The position numbers were made by a program, and so were the translations under genes. Shown in pieces: positions 54,141 to 63,000 of a stretch of 64,000 nucleotides of DNA; positions within the stretch are counted from its first letter, which is position 1, and every line of letters begins with the position of its first letter. The DNA comes from Rhizorhapis sp036570425 (GTDB lineage: Bacteria > Pseudomonadota > Alphaproteobacteria > Sphingomonadales > Sphingomonadaceae), in assembly GCA_036570425.1 (NCBI GenBank), contig DATCYF010000003.1, positions 248,001-312,000 of the forward strand, written 5' to 3'. The notes beneath the pieces were generated by a model that worked only from the letters and a program-made list of their open reading frames with translations, was not told the DNA's origin and searched no databases.

Positions 54141-54875
54141 TCAGACAGGATCGGGCGGCAAATCGACGATACGGAAAACCGCCCCTGATCCGGCATCACG
54201 CACGAGGTCAACCCGCGCGCCATCCCAGTGATAGTCGAGGTGCCGCCCCTGTAGGGGGTTCGACGCGCAGTCTGGGTAGAAGAGCGCGACGCATTCCCCA
54301 CTGGGATGCCGGATGCTCGGGTAGGCAATCCCGTTCGATCCCGCGCCCCTGAGCTGCCGCGCGACCGCTTGAGATGCGGCGTAGCTGTCGGGATCGAGCG
54401 CCGGAACCGGCTCCCCCGCCTGAGGTCGGAGATCATGCAGGTCTGCATCGACCGACATGACGATCTCCCGGAACTGCGAGGTCCAGCCAGGCGCCTCCCT
54501 CGTTCGCGCCATGAAGCGGGCATTATGGTGGATCGTCTCGAACAACGCGGTTTCGAACCGGTCGCCAACGTAGAGCACGCCGTAGCTGCCATCGGCAAAT
54601 CGGCTTGGCCGGTCGGTGCTGACGTGGGTGAATGGCGCCATGAGGTAGGAGGCGCCGTTGCCGCCGACGCGCCGATCGACTGGAACGAGGTCGAGATTGC
54701 CAATCGTCGCCATGATGCGAGGATTGGTCTTCTGCTCGGCCGAGATCAGCAGCGGCCAGTCGGCTGGATCAGCGATGTCCTCGAACAGGTCGATCGGTGG
54801 AAAAGCACTGCGGATGATCCTGACAGCACCCTTCCAATCAACTCTAGAGATTGGGATGTCCGCCGTTTCGCTCAC
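54141..54875 (-). CDS. RES-domain toxin (NAD+-targeting)
   Basis: A 244-residue RES-family toxin. Members deplete NAD+ by phosphorolysis or hydrolysis. Conserved features are the Arg in RIIRSAFPP near 19-27, the Tyr/Asp region YLMAPFTHV, the glutamate in YVGDRFETALFETIHHN near 105, and the C-terminal GIAYPSIRHPSGECVALF near 185. The gene overlaps the antitoxin by 4 bases, the usual order for this pair. It would kill or arrest cells that lose the plasmid or its antitoxin. Confidence 0.88.
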   Translation of the reverse strand: MSETADIPISRVDWKGAVRIIRSAFPPIDLFEDIADPADWPLLISAEQKTNPRIMATIGNLDLVPVDRRVGGNGASYLMAPFTHVSTDRPSRFADGSYGVLYVGDRFETALFETIHHNARFMARTREAPGWTSQFREIVMSVDADLHDLRPQAGEPVPALDPDSYAASQAVARQLRGAGSNGIAYPSIRHPSGECVALFYPDCASNPLQGRHLDYHWDGARVDLVRDAGSGAVFRIVDLPPDPV

Positions 54876-55285
54876 CAGCCACCGCGCTCGGCGTCGAGAT
54901 AGTGACGCACCCGCATGATGTCGGTGAGCTCGCCTCCCAGCATTACGTCGAGCGCACTGGCTCCGCCGAACGCATCGTTAGCCGCCCTGATCCAGGTATA
55001 CCCGCGGGTCGCTTCCGAGAAGATGATGCGGAGCGCTTTGTGGATGCCCATTAGATTGGATAGACGCGAACGCCCATCGCGCGAAACGCGCCCAGGCCCT
55101 TCCGCTTTCCAGCGCCGATAGGAACGAAGCGGCATGTCGAGCAGGGTTGCCGCCTGCTCGTCGGTCAGCTCCCATTTGCCGAACAGATTGAGGACCGCCC
55201 GGAACATGGCAGCTGCCTCGTCCTGGGTAATCGGATCGGGACGGAAGGCGGTAACGGCAGTATCAACGGGTTGCAGAGCCAGCAT
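54872..55285 (-). CDS. Xre/MbcA/ParS-type antitoxin (DUF2384)
   Basis: A 137-residue antitoxin for the RES toxin. Residues 35-75 form an Xre-like helix-turn-helix region (WELTDEQAATLLDMPLRSYRRWK). The C-terminal DUF2384 part (about 85-137) contains YTWIRAANDAFGGASALDVMLGG, the toxin-binding segment. ATG at 55285 with GGAG upstream is chosen; a longer start runs through the AT-rich operator. It likely represses its own promoter at the dyads just upstream. Confidence 0.88.
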   Translation of the reverse strand: MLALQPVDTAVTAFRPDPITQDEAAAMFRAVLNLFGKWELTDEQAATLLDMPLRSYRRWKAEGPGRVSRDGRSRLSNLMGIHKALRIIFSEATRGYTWIRAANDAFGGASALDVMLGGELTDIMRVRHYLDAERGGW

Positions 55286-55299
55286 GGCAATTCTCCATA

Positions 55300-55340
55300 T
55301 GGCATCATATATGTCAAGTAATGCCATTTGGCAATGGCAT
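55300..55340. promoter_or_regulatory. putative autoregulatory operator of the RES/Xre pair
   Basis: Three copies of the hexamer TGGCAT or its complement ATGCCA lie here: TGGCAT at 55300-55305, ATGCCA at 55321-55326 and TGGCAT at 55335-55340, the last two forming a 20-base dyad. The stretch is AT-rich (CATATATG) and directly upstream of the antitoxin, as expected for a repressor site. Confidence 0.55.
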
Positions 55341-58300
55341 TATGCCGATGCTGCCAATCTGGCAATCACGCTTGCTGCGCCTTCGATCGGCACGAACAGC
55401 CGTGTCTGGTAGCGGATGATCTCAGTGAAGCAGCCTTGGGCCTTGTACCAGTCGAGACGGGCTACGCTCCAACCGTTCAGCTCAATTCGCTGTGAGCCGT
55501 TGACCAGGCTGCGTTTGACCATGAGCTTCTCGCGGCCCGCGAATTCCATGGCCCGGCCCGTCGCCGCGACGGTCTGGACAATGTCATCGGCGGACAGCGT
55601 CTGGTCGCGTTCGAGACCAAGCGCCCGGGACAGGTCCGGAACACAATGAACCGGAACCTCCCGGCCAAGGAGCGAGCGACCATCGGCTGCCGAGATGCGG
55701 CTCACCCTCACGAAATCCGAAGGGAGCTTGTCCCAGACCGGCAGTAGGAGGCCCATCGCAAGATAGAGGCGCTCGCGCTTGTGGCTAGTCCGCGCTTCCT
55801 CGACCTCGGCTGCCCAAGCATCGCGGAAGGCGTCGATGGTAATATCCTCCCAGCTGCTCTCGGACAGCTGATCCTCGGTAATGTGACTGCGCTTGAGCGG
55901 GCGCAGCAATTCGAAGCGGGCCAAGCGCGTACCGTCATCGGAGAGAATACCGCGGGCGGGCACGAGCAGAGCGACCCGACCAGAGCGGGCGTTCCGAACC
56001 GGCCGTTGCCGCTGCCCAGCAAGGCCGTGAAGCTCCTCGAGCCGCTTCAATGTGAGCGGCTTTAGGGCTCTGGCGATTTCCAGTTCCAGCAAATGGGTGG
56101 TCGCGCCCGAGGCCGGATCTGTGCGCAGCAGCGTGTCAGACAGGATCGTGAAGTCCTCGACCGCGATGGTCTCGAGGCCGAGGTCGAGTGTGCCGGCCTG
56201 ATGGGCGGCATCGATGCGCGCTTCGACCAGCCCCATGAACTCGTCGAAGATCGCATTCTGCAGGGCGATTGGAAGCGCCAGGATGCGATTGAGCCAGCGC
56301 TGGATCGACGGAAGATCATCGACCATCGACCCGTCGGGTGCTTCGATCCGGAGGCCCGTCAGCTCCTGAAAGCGCCCGAGGCTGACCGCTTCAAGCTTGC
56401 CGGTGAACAACAGACCGAACCAGCGATGGAGCGCTTCCTTGGCGTAGATGCTTTCGAGGTTGTCGGCCGGATCGAAGAGGTTCTGCCCTCCGGTCTGGCG
56501 TTGCCCGCGCGTCAGAGCGCCAAGACTGTCCAGGCGCCGCGCGATTGTCGAGATGAAGCGGCGCTCGCCGCGCACATCAGTCGTCACCGGTCTGAATAGC
56601 GGGGCGGACGCCTGATTGGTGCGATTGGTCCGCCCAAGCCCCTGGATCGCGGCGTCCGCCCGCCAGCCCGGCTCGAGCAGGAAGTGGACGCGGCGGGCCT
56701 GGTTCTTCGCAGCCAGATCGGCATGGTAGCTACGCCCGGTTCCACCGGCATCGGAGAAGACCAGGATACGCTTGGCGCCGTCCATGAAGGCCTGGGTTTC
56801 AGCGACATTGGCGCGCGGCGACCGGGATTGGAGTTTCTGACGGCCATCGCGGCCAACGATCAGCCGGCGCGTGCGACCGGTGACTTCCGCCACCTGGTCG
56901 ATACCGAAGCGTTCGATGATGGCATCAAGCGCAGTGGCAATCGGCGGCAAGGCGCAGAGCTGTTCGATCATACGGTCGCGTGCGGCGAGTGCGGAGCGGC
57001 ATAGTACCGGTGCGCCTTGCTCATCGCTCATCGGCTCGGAGCGAGGGTTGCCGTTTTCGTCGGTGAACACCGCCATCAGGCGGACGGGAAAGCTCTTGGC
57101 GAGATAATCGATCACGTATTCCCGAGGGGACAGGTCGATCTCGAGAGTTTCGCGCTCCTCGTCAGACAGGTCGGCGAGCCGGCGGTCGAGCATGGCTTCT
57201 GCCGTCGAGACCAGCTGGACGACCACAGCGTGACCATCGGCAATCGCCGTATCGATTGCGGGCAGCAGGCTGGGGAGCTTCATCGACAGAAGCAGCTGCG
57301 CGAAGAAGCGCTGCTTCGTTCCCTCGAAAATCGACAGCGCTGCAGACTTGGCACCGGAGTTGAGCGTCGCCCCGGTCTCGGTGTCGACGATCCGCGTGGC
57401 TTCCAGCGCTTCGCGCAGGTTGGCGTGGATGATCGCCCAGGCGTCAGCATAGGCATCATAGACCGCGATCTGATCCTCGGTCAGGCAATGCTCAAGGATA
57501 TCATACTCGACACCAGCGAAGGAGAGTGCGCGCGCGGTATAGAGGCCGAGCGATTTGAGATCCCGCGCGACCAGTTCCATCGCTGCAATTCCGCCATCGC
57601 GGATATCGGCAACGAACGCCTCGCGATTGGCAAACGCGGTCTCCGGACCCCAGAGCCCGAGGCGCGTCGCATAGGCCAGGTTGTTGACGTCGGACGCTCC
57701 GGTGGCCGAGGCGTAGAGCACCCTTGCCCGGGGCAGGAGGTTCTGCAGACGCACCCCGGCGATGCCTTGCTCCGATCCCTTGGCCTTGCCCCGCGATCCT
57801 TCCCCGCCGGCAGCGTTGGCCATGGCGTGCGCTTCGTCGAACACGATCACGCCATCGAAATTTTCACCGGCCCAGGCGAGAATCTGGTCGAGGCGCGTTG
57901 CGTCGCTTCGGCCCGAACGCAGCGTCGGATAGGTCACGAAGAGGATTCCGTCGCGCATCGCGATGGGGGTGCCCAGCTTCCAGGACGCCAGAGGCTGGAT
58001 GTCGATCGGGAGGCCGCCAAGCGCAGCCCAGTCGCGCCGGGCATCTTCGAGCAACGCCTCGTTCTTCGAAATCCAGATATGGCGGCGTTCCCCGCGCACC
58101 CAGCGGTCGAGAATGACGCTCGCAACCTGACGGCCCTTACCGGCACCTGTTCCGTCCCCAAGGAAATAACCTTGCCGGTAAGTCTGGCCTTCCGCCGACG
58201 CCTTGAGCGCACAGCCCTTGTCCTCGGGTTCGAACCGGCCAGGTAAATCGCGCGCATGCGCGCTCGCGGCATAGATCAGTGTTTCTGCCTGGGCAGCTGA

Positions 58301-59575
58301 CAGCAGTCCCTTGGCAATCAGCCCATCAGGCAGCTGCGGCACCGCTTCGGGCTTGGGTGCAGAAATCGACCCCATGGCAACGGATTCAACGAGCGGCGTC
58401 GGATGCCCTGACGCGCCATCAATGACGATCCTACTCGGACGATAGGGCAGATAGTGGCCTACCTGTGCCTCAAGCGGCGCAGGGGTTTCGAGCGCCTCGT
58501 AGGTGAGCGACCCGATGGCGGAGGCTGCCGAAGTGGCTGGTGTTGGCAGTGGCCTGCGCGGCGCGGCGACCAGAAGGAATGGAGCACGAGCCGGAAGGCT
58601 CGACTTCTGAGGAGCAGCCTCCAGGCTGGCGCGAACCGGCAAGGCAGCGACAAGATCGACCAGCTCGCGGAATCCGTTCGTGCGAATAGCGATGGGCACG
58701 TTGGCGCCTTCCACCTTGTCGAGGACCAGCAGCCGGGTGGTGATCACGGTTCCATGCTTGACGAACGCACGTTCGACCGCGGCATTGAGCCGCAGCGAAG
58801 CTGGCCCCTTCACCCCGGCCAGAAACCTGGCGCAATCGAACCACTCGGGCATGATCGCGACAAGCCGCCCGCCTGACGCCAGACGGTTCCAGGCCGACCG
58901 CAGATGCCTCGCCCCGGTGCGACTATCGTGTCCTCGCTCGATCCCATGCGAGTAAGGCGGGTTCATCAGCACGACGCTCGGGATGATGGCAGGATCGAGC
59001 AATTCATCGATCAGCTCGGCGTTATGGCCGGTCACTCGGGCTGCCGGGAACAAAGCATTCAGGCAGTCGCGGCGAAGCGGGGAGATTTCGTTGAGGGCAA
59101 GGCGAGCGTCAGCCTTTGCCGCCCAGATCGCGAGCATCCCAGTTCCGGCTGACGGTTCTAGCATGAGCTCGTCTGCGACGAACGCGCAAGCCCGGGCGGC
59201 AAGCCAGGCAAGGCGGGGCGGCGTTGCGAACTGCTGCCACTCGATCTGCTCGTTGCTGCGGTTCGTCTGGGTCGGAAGCTTGGTTTCCAGCGCCGAAAAC
59301 ATCTGGTCAGCGTCGACTACCGAAGCGGCAAGATCGATGCGGGCGCCGGCATGCAGGTACTCGGCCTGAGCCAATTCCAGCGCGAGATGTGCATCGCGCA
59401 CCGACCAGCGGCCTTCAGCGTCGGTGCCTCCGAAATGATCAGTCAGAAGCGTATGCACCTGCCGACGCGTGATCGGCTCACCGGATGCCATGCTTGTCGC
59501 GATGTTGCGAGCGACCAGCAAGACCGGAGGTTCAGATGGTGGGGGGAGCAAGAGAACGGGAGCAGAGCTGAGCAT
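55340..59575 (-). CDS. DNA methyltransferase plus strawberry-notch-like helicase
   Basis: A 1411-residue, two-module protein. The N-terminal 350 residues contain a methyltransferase: SAM motif LEPSAGTGMLAIWAA near 140 and catalytic VLMNPPYSHG near 210. A strawberry-notch-type helicase follows with Walker A GDGTGAGKGRQ near 475, VIVFDEAHAMAN near 578 and YASATGASDVNNLAY near 620. The C-terminal helicase lobe has VFSDAGGTGRSYHADL and GLGRTNRTNQ. Such proteins are common on large plasmids and phages and are suspected of protecting or remodelling incoming DNA. ATG at 59575 has AGGAGG upstream. Confidence 0.87.
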   Translation of the reverse strand: MLSSAPVLLLPPPSEPPVLLVARNIATSMASGEPITRRQVHTLLTDHFGGTDAEGRWSVRDAHLALELAQAEYLHAGARIDLAASVVDADQMFSALETKLPTQTNRSNEQIEWQQFATPPRLAWLAARACAFVADELMLEPSAGTGMLAIWAAKADARLALNEISPLRRDCLNALFPAARVTGHNAELIDELLDPAIIPSVVLMNPPYSHGIERGHDSRTGARHLRSAWNRLASGGRLVAIMPEWFDCARFLAGVKGPASLRLNAAVERAFVKHGTVITTRLLVLDKVEGANVPIAIRTNGFRELVDLVAALPVRASLEAAPQKSSLPARAPFLLVAAPRRPLPTPATSAASAIGSLTYEALETPAPLEAQVGHYLPYRPSRIVIDGASGHPTPLVESVAMGSISAPKPEAVPQLPDGLIAKGLLSAAQAETLIYAASAHARDLPGRFEPEDKGCALKASAEGQTYRQGYFLGDGTGAGKGRQVASVILDRWVRGERRHIWISKNEALLEDARRDWAALGGLPIDIQPLASWKLGTPIAMRDGILFVTYPTLRSGRSDATRLDQILAWAGENFDGVIVFDEAHAMANAAGGEGSRGKAKGSEQGIAGVRLQNLLPRARVLYASATGASDVNNLAYATRLGLWGPETAFANREAFVADIRDGGIAAMELVARDLKSLGLYTARALSFAGVEYDILEHCLTEDQIAVYDAYADAWAIIHANLREALEATRIVDTETGATLNSGAKSAALSIFEGTKQRFFAQLLLSMKLPSLLPAIDTAIADGHAVVVQLVSTAEAMLDRRLADLSDEERETLEIDLSPREYVIDYLAKSFPVRLMAVFTDENGNPRSEPMSDEQGAPVLCRSALAARDRMIEQLCALPPIATALDAIIERFGIDQVAEVTGRTRRLIVGRDGRQKLQSRSPRANVAETQAFMDGAKRILVFSDAGGTGRSYHADLAAKNQARRVHFLLEPGWRADAAIQGLGRTNRTNQASAPLFRPVTTDVRGERRFISTIARRLDSLGALTRGQRQTGGQNLFDPADNLESIYAKEALHRWFGLLFTGKLEAVSLGRFQELTGLRIEAPDGSMVDDLPSIQRWLNRILALPIALQNAIFDEFMGLVEARIDAAHQAGTLDLGLETIAVEDFTILSDTLLRTDPASGATTHLLELEIARALKPLTLKRLEELHGLAGQRQRPVRNARSGRVALLVPARGILSDDGTRLARFELLRPLKRSHITEDQLSESSWEDITIDAFRDAWAAEVEEARTSHKRERLYLAMGLLLPVWDKLPSDFVRVSRISAADGRSLLGREVPVHCVPDLSRALGLERDQTLSADDIVQTVAATGRAMEFAGREKLMVKRSLVNGSQRIELNGWSVARLDWYKAQGCFTEIIRYQTRLFVPIEGAASVIARLAASA

Positions 59576-59649
59576 TTGGAGCCTCCTGACGAAGCCCAGT
59601 TCATTTGCCGGGCTTCATCAGGCCAAAGGCCTTCTCCCCTCTTTCTTCG

Positions 59650-60558
59650 TCAGGACTTGGATTGCAGCCACGCCTGCAAGGCGTCATTCCAGTCTTTGCC
59701 TTCAGCGCGCGGGCGACGCGTGATGATCGTCCGGCTTTCGCAGGCATAGGCACTACGCGCGCGTTCTTCGGCGAGTTCGCCCCCTGCATCATGATCGACG
59801 AACAGGTGCAATTCGCGCACGCTCTCCGGGATCGATACGAGACCAAAACGTTCATTGCCGAGCGAGGCCCAGCAAGGGATCTGGGTCAGGGCCTTGGCAG
59901 CAAGCGCGCTCTCGATACCCTCGGCAAGGCCGAGCCGTCCTTCGACCGGATCGAACAGGCGAACAGCACCCGATGCCAAACTCCCGAGCGCGCGCTTAGG
60001 GTTGTTGAAGGGAGCGACTGCAGGCCTCATCGGATTGAGGAACGTGCGGTGAACAGCCACCAGCCCGTGATCCATGGTCACTGCCGCGATCATGGCAGGC
60101 AGATATTGCGTGTTTCCTCGCGGGCCAAGCGGGGTGCGAGGGTGAAATCTGAGAGCGCGAGAGACAGCGCGAATGCCTCGGGCCTCAAGATAGGCTTTGG
60201 CGAGAGTATCGCCGATTGGCGCCGCTTCGCGCCAGATACGCTCGGCAAAGGCGTGGTGCGCGGGCTTGCGAGCACCGTCCCCCGCATTGATCTCGACCTG
60301 CCCTGAAAACATGCTCGCCGGCGAAACACCTCGCCCGGCGAGCGCCGTCAGGACCTGGTCCTGGCTGCAGCCCGCGAAACAATGAAAGAGGATAGCGCGC
60401 CGTCCAAGGGTCACACCGAGCGAGGGCGTGCGGTCATCATGGGCAGGGCACCGCGCCATCCCTTTGGCGCCGGACCAATGTCCTCCGAGCTCTTCGCAAA
60501 GCTGCTTTGCCACTGAAGCAAGGGACGAGTTGGTAGGACTGGATAAGACAGGGGACAT
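59650..60558 (-). CDS. CHC2 zinc-finger / Toprim primase-like protein
   Basis: A 302-residue primase-like protein. A CHC2 zinc finger at about 25-62 has CPAHDDRTPSL and HCFAGCSQDQ. A Toprim domain in the C-terminal half has LGLAEGIESALAAKAL and LHLFVDHDAGG, the acidic metal-binding motifs. The family is widespread on plasmids and phages and may prime replication of the transferred strand. It diverges from the lytic transglycosylase gene, with a LexA-type box between them. Confidence 0.87.
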   Translation of the reverse strand: MSPVLSSPTNSSLASVAKQLCEELGGHWSGAKGMARCPAHDDRTPSLGVTLGRRAILFHCFAGCSQDQVLTALAGRGVSPASMFSGQVEINAGDGARKPAHHAFAERIWREAAPIGDTLAKAYLEARGIRAVSRALRFHPRTPLGPRGNTQYLPAMIAAVTMDHGLVAVHRTFLNPMRPAVAPFNNPKRALGSLASGAVRLFDPVEGRLGLAEGIESALAAKALTQIPCWASLGNERFGLVSIPESVRELHLFVDHDAGGELAEERARSAYACESRTIITRRPRAEGKDWNDALQAWLQSKS

Positions 60559-60646
60559 AGGGGGCTCCTCGAGCTCAGAATACCGCCCCCTTGCGAGCGA
60601 CCTTTCCTCCCAGTCGCGCGTGCAAAACGCTTTCCTACACCCGCGC

Positions 60647-60661
60647 GTTCACCATACGTTC
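60647..60661. promoter_or_regulatory. LexA/SOS-type box, GTTC-N7-GTTC, between primase and transglycosylase
   Basis: GTTC (60647-60650), seven bases, GTTC (60658-60661) lies in the divergent 137-base space. It is 89 bases upstream of the primase gene start and 35 bases from the transglycosylase start, and could control either. Confidence 0.5.
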
Positions 60662-60695
60662 CAATTCGATTCGAGGCAATGCGACGAGACGGAAG

Positions 60696-61280
60696 ATGAT
60701 CAAATATGGAATGATCGGGATGCTCATGATGACCGTTCCCGCAGTGCAGGTTTCAGCCCAGGCAGACGCGCCGTCCTTCGCGATATTCGAACATCGCCCC
60801 TCAGCGACAGCCGCTGAGCCTGCCGAACCCTCCTTTGCGGCACAGAGTGAGATGGATTGGGGGGCAAGCAAGGCAGCGCCCTCGTTCCGCGAGGCAATCT
60901 ACGTGGCGAATGTCCGAGAGGCAGAGCTTCGATACGGTCTTCCTGTAGGCTTATTGCAGGCACTGATCTGGACCGAATCGCGGTTCAATCCAATGGCGAT
61001 CAGCCCCGCTGGCGCGGCAGGACTGGCGCAGTTGATGCCAGGTACGGCCCGTTACCTTGGCGTCACGAACCGGCATGATCCTGTCGCGAGCATTGATGGC
61101 GGGGCTCGCTATCTGCGCGAGATGCTCGACAAGTTCGGGCAAATCCATCTCGCCCTTGCAGCCTACAACGCGGGGCCGGGAGCGGTTATGCGTGCTGGCG
61201 GCATTCCCCGAAACAACGAAACGCCGGGCTATGTCCGCAGCGTTCTAGGCCGATGGCAAGCAATTAGCTCGCGCATCTGA
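60696..61280 (+). CDS. lytic transglycosylase (VirB1/Slt-like)
   Basis: A 194-residue secreted muramidase that opens peptidoglycan locally, typically for assembly of a secretion channel. A signal peptide (about residues 1-24, ending VSAQA) precedes the Slt70-type domain: LLQALIWTESRFNPMAISPAGAAGLAQLMPGTARYLG with the catalytic glutamate in WTESRF, then AAYNAGPGAVMRAGG. ATG at 60696 is chosen because it begins the signal peptide. A companion to the type IV secretion genes, though encoded 50 kb away in this window. Confidence 0.87.
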   Translation: MIKYGMIGMLMMTVPAVQVSAQADAPSFAIFEHRPSATAAEPAEPSFAAQSEMDWGASKAAPSFREAIYVANVREAELRYGLPVGLLQALIWTESRFNPMAISPAGAAGLAQLMPGTARYLGVTNRHDPVASIDGGARYLREMLDKFGQIHLALAAYNAGPGAVMRAGGIPRNNETPGYVRSVLGRWQAISSRI

Positions 61281-61339
61281 AACGTGTTCGTATAGCTTTG
61301 TCGAAGAACGGATTGGTTGAGTGGGGAAGGCCAAGTTTG

Positions 61340-61927
61340 ATGGCTCCAAAAGAAAATCGAGGCTCGGAGGATGACAATGTCATTCGCTTCGATTTCCGGG
61401 ACGAGCTGAAGAAGCAGCGCGGGAAGCAGCGGCGTAAGGAGTGGATCTTGGGACTAGGCGCGTTTTCGATCGTATTCGCTGGCGGAATGCTGGCACTGAA
61501 CTGGCCGACGTTGGGCTCGACCTCGTTGACCTCGTCGGAGCTCACACCGAAGTTCTCGCTGGTGGCGGAGACCTCTTCACCGCGTTTTGAACTCTGCGGA
61601 ATGACACGCCGCACCTGCGTCGTGGATGGCGACACCTTCTGGCTCGAGGGTGAGAAGATCAGGATCGCTGACATCGACACGCCCGAGATCAGCGAACCAA
61701 AGTGTGATGCCGAGTATCAGCTCGGTATGAAAGCCACCCATCGGCTTCGTGACCTATTGAACGAAGGCGCTTTCGAGGTTCGACCAATCGGAAATCGCGA
61801 TGAGGATCGGTTTGGACGCAAACTTCGGGTCGTCGTTCGGGGTGGCCGATCGCTTGGGGATCAACTCGTCAGCGAAGGTCTCGCCCGCACTTGGACCGGG
61901 CGTCGGGAACCGTGGTGCAGACAGTGA
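61340..61927 (+). CDS. membrane-anchored thermonuclease (SNase-family)
   Basis: A 195-residue nuclease. Residues 1-35 are charged and cytoplasmic, 36-55 form a membrane anchor (WILGLGAFSIVFAGGMLALNW), and 95-190 are the staphylococcal-nuclease-like domain: CVVDGDTFWLEGEKIRIADIDTPE, and RDEDRFGRKLRVV. The Asp, Arg and Glu catalytic residues are in place. ATG at 61340 is preferred to TTG at 61298. The enzyme would act on DNA outside the inner membrane. It follows the transglycosylase by 59 bases. Confidence 0.85.
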   Translation: MAPKENRGSEDDNVIRFDFRDELKKQRGKQRRKEWILGLGAFSIVFAGGMLALNWPTLGSTSLTSSELTPKFSLVAETSSPRFELCGMTRRTCVVDGDTFWLEGEKIRIADIDTPEISEPKCDAEYQLGMKATHRLRDLLNEGAFEVRPIGNRDEDRFGRKLRVVVRGGRSLGDQLVSEGLARTWTGRREPWCRQ

Positions 61928-62509
61928 CCGTATCACAGACCGATCAACATTTGTTGTGGGATTGATCGGCAGTATCCGACCAGATATCGCCGTTCGCTGG
62001 TTCCCGCGCGAACGTCTCAATTTGACAAGAGCGGTCACCCGCGACTGGTTGAACTGTCGGTCGGCGGCGCCGACAAAGCGGCTGTAACCCGCCCCATTGA
62101 CCATCTTTAGAAGCAGCCTTCCATTCATCAACTTCAAGTGCGGCGCATCGGTTCGAATAAGAGGGAAGGCACAACGGGTGGCGAGCCCTTCCGCCGGTCC
62201 TGTCGGTCCTGATCCCGGGGAATAGCCGCCAGGCGAGCGTGCAAAAGGATGCCTCGAGGACGATCAACTGGGAATACCGTCTAGTTCGAATTGGACGCGT
62301 GCCGCCAAGCACGAGCCAACGTTGAAATCGTATCGATAGCCATCGGGCTAAGGCTACAATGGAAATCACCGACACCTTTCCAGGTTTGGCTGGGACCGCC
62401 ATTGAAATTTGCCAAAGAGTTCCCACATGAAAGCCATCGAGGGCAGATAAACCGTAGGCCCCCCCGGCTGAGAGACCATCGCGCTCCCGCTTACGCAGTG
62501 GAGCTGACG
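61928..62509. other. non-coding stretch
   Basis: 582 bases without a supported gene. Open frames on both strands are long only because of base composition and show no recognisable protein. No strong hairpin or repeat was seen. It likely carries the promoter for the downstream small-gene cluster, and may contain decayed sequence. Confidence 0.5.
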
Positions 62510-62722
62510 ATGGATCTCAATCACTTCTATTCCCAACATCAGGTTGCTCTTATCCGGGCAAGCGCCGCCACGGACCGCCGAGCCCGCTCCAGGCATCTGG
62601 CCGATGCCGCGCTGATTGGCGAGCAAATCCGATACCATCAGGTTTCCAAGGGGGCAGCCGCCGCGAGGAGTTGGCGTGCCGCCTCGGCTGCGGTCGTGGC
62701 TACTCCGGAACTCTCAGCATGA
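62510..62722 (+). CDS. small conserved hypothetical protein
   Basis: A 70-residue helical, basic protein (MDLNHFYSQHQVALIRASAA, then HLADAALIGEQIRYHQ). ATG at 62510 has GGAGCTGACG upstream. Its stop overlaps the next ATG by 4 bases, so the two are coupled. I recall similar short proteins in sphingomonad genomes in this order but no function. Confidence 0.65.
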   Translation: MDLNHFYSQHQVALIRASAATDRRARSRHLADAALIGEQIRYHQVSKGAAAARSWRAASAAVVATPELSA

Positions 62723-63000
62723 ACGAGGTCGCAGCAGCGTCCGCTGCACCCAAACGCCGGACATATTTCCGCCGATCAACCGAGGCGCGCCTGCTGCCGG
62801 ATCAGGTTGGCCGACAAGGCCAGATCACGCACCTCGCCTTCCGGCTGCTGGGGCGAGAGAAGGCAATAGCCTTCCTCAATGCGCACCATGCTTCCCTAGG
62901 GGCGAGGCCCCTGGATTTGGCGACTGCTAACGCTGCGGGATACGTAACAGTGGAGAGCGCCATTCGCCAGATGGCGCCACCCTGCAGGCCCGAACAGTGA
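62719..63000 (+). CDS. DUF2384 (MbcA/ParS/Xre-like) protein, no toxin partner seen
   Basis: A 93-residue protein. The C-terminal 55 residues, ITHLAFRLLGREKAIAFLNAHHASLG and ARPLDLATANAAGYVTVESAI, resemble the DUF2384 toxin-binding domain of Xre-type antitoxins. The first 40 residues are short for a full helix-turn-helix. No RES toxin follows; the next gene is a 74-residue protein overlapping by 4 bases. It may be an antitoxin-like regulator or a solitary antitoxin that cross-acts on the RES toxin at 54.1 kb. Confidence 0.65.
   Translation: MNEVAAASAAPKRRTYFRRSTEARLLPDQVGRQGQITHLAFRLLGREKAIAFLNAHHASLGARPLDLATANAAGYVTVESAIRQMAPPCRPEQ

Noticed and set aside
57017..58246. 409-codon plus-strand open frame opposite the methyltransferase/helicase gene.
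   Set aside because: It mirrors the helicase gene, which has clear motifs on the minus strand.
61944..62426. 160-codon minus-strand open frame in the non-coding stretch after the thermonuclease.
   Set aside because: No recognisable domain, no convincing ribosome-binding site, and arginine/serine-rich composition typical of chance frames.
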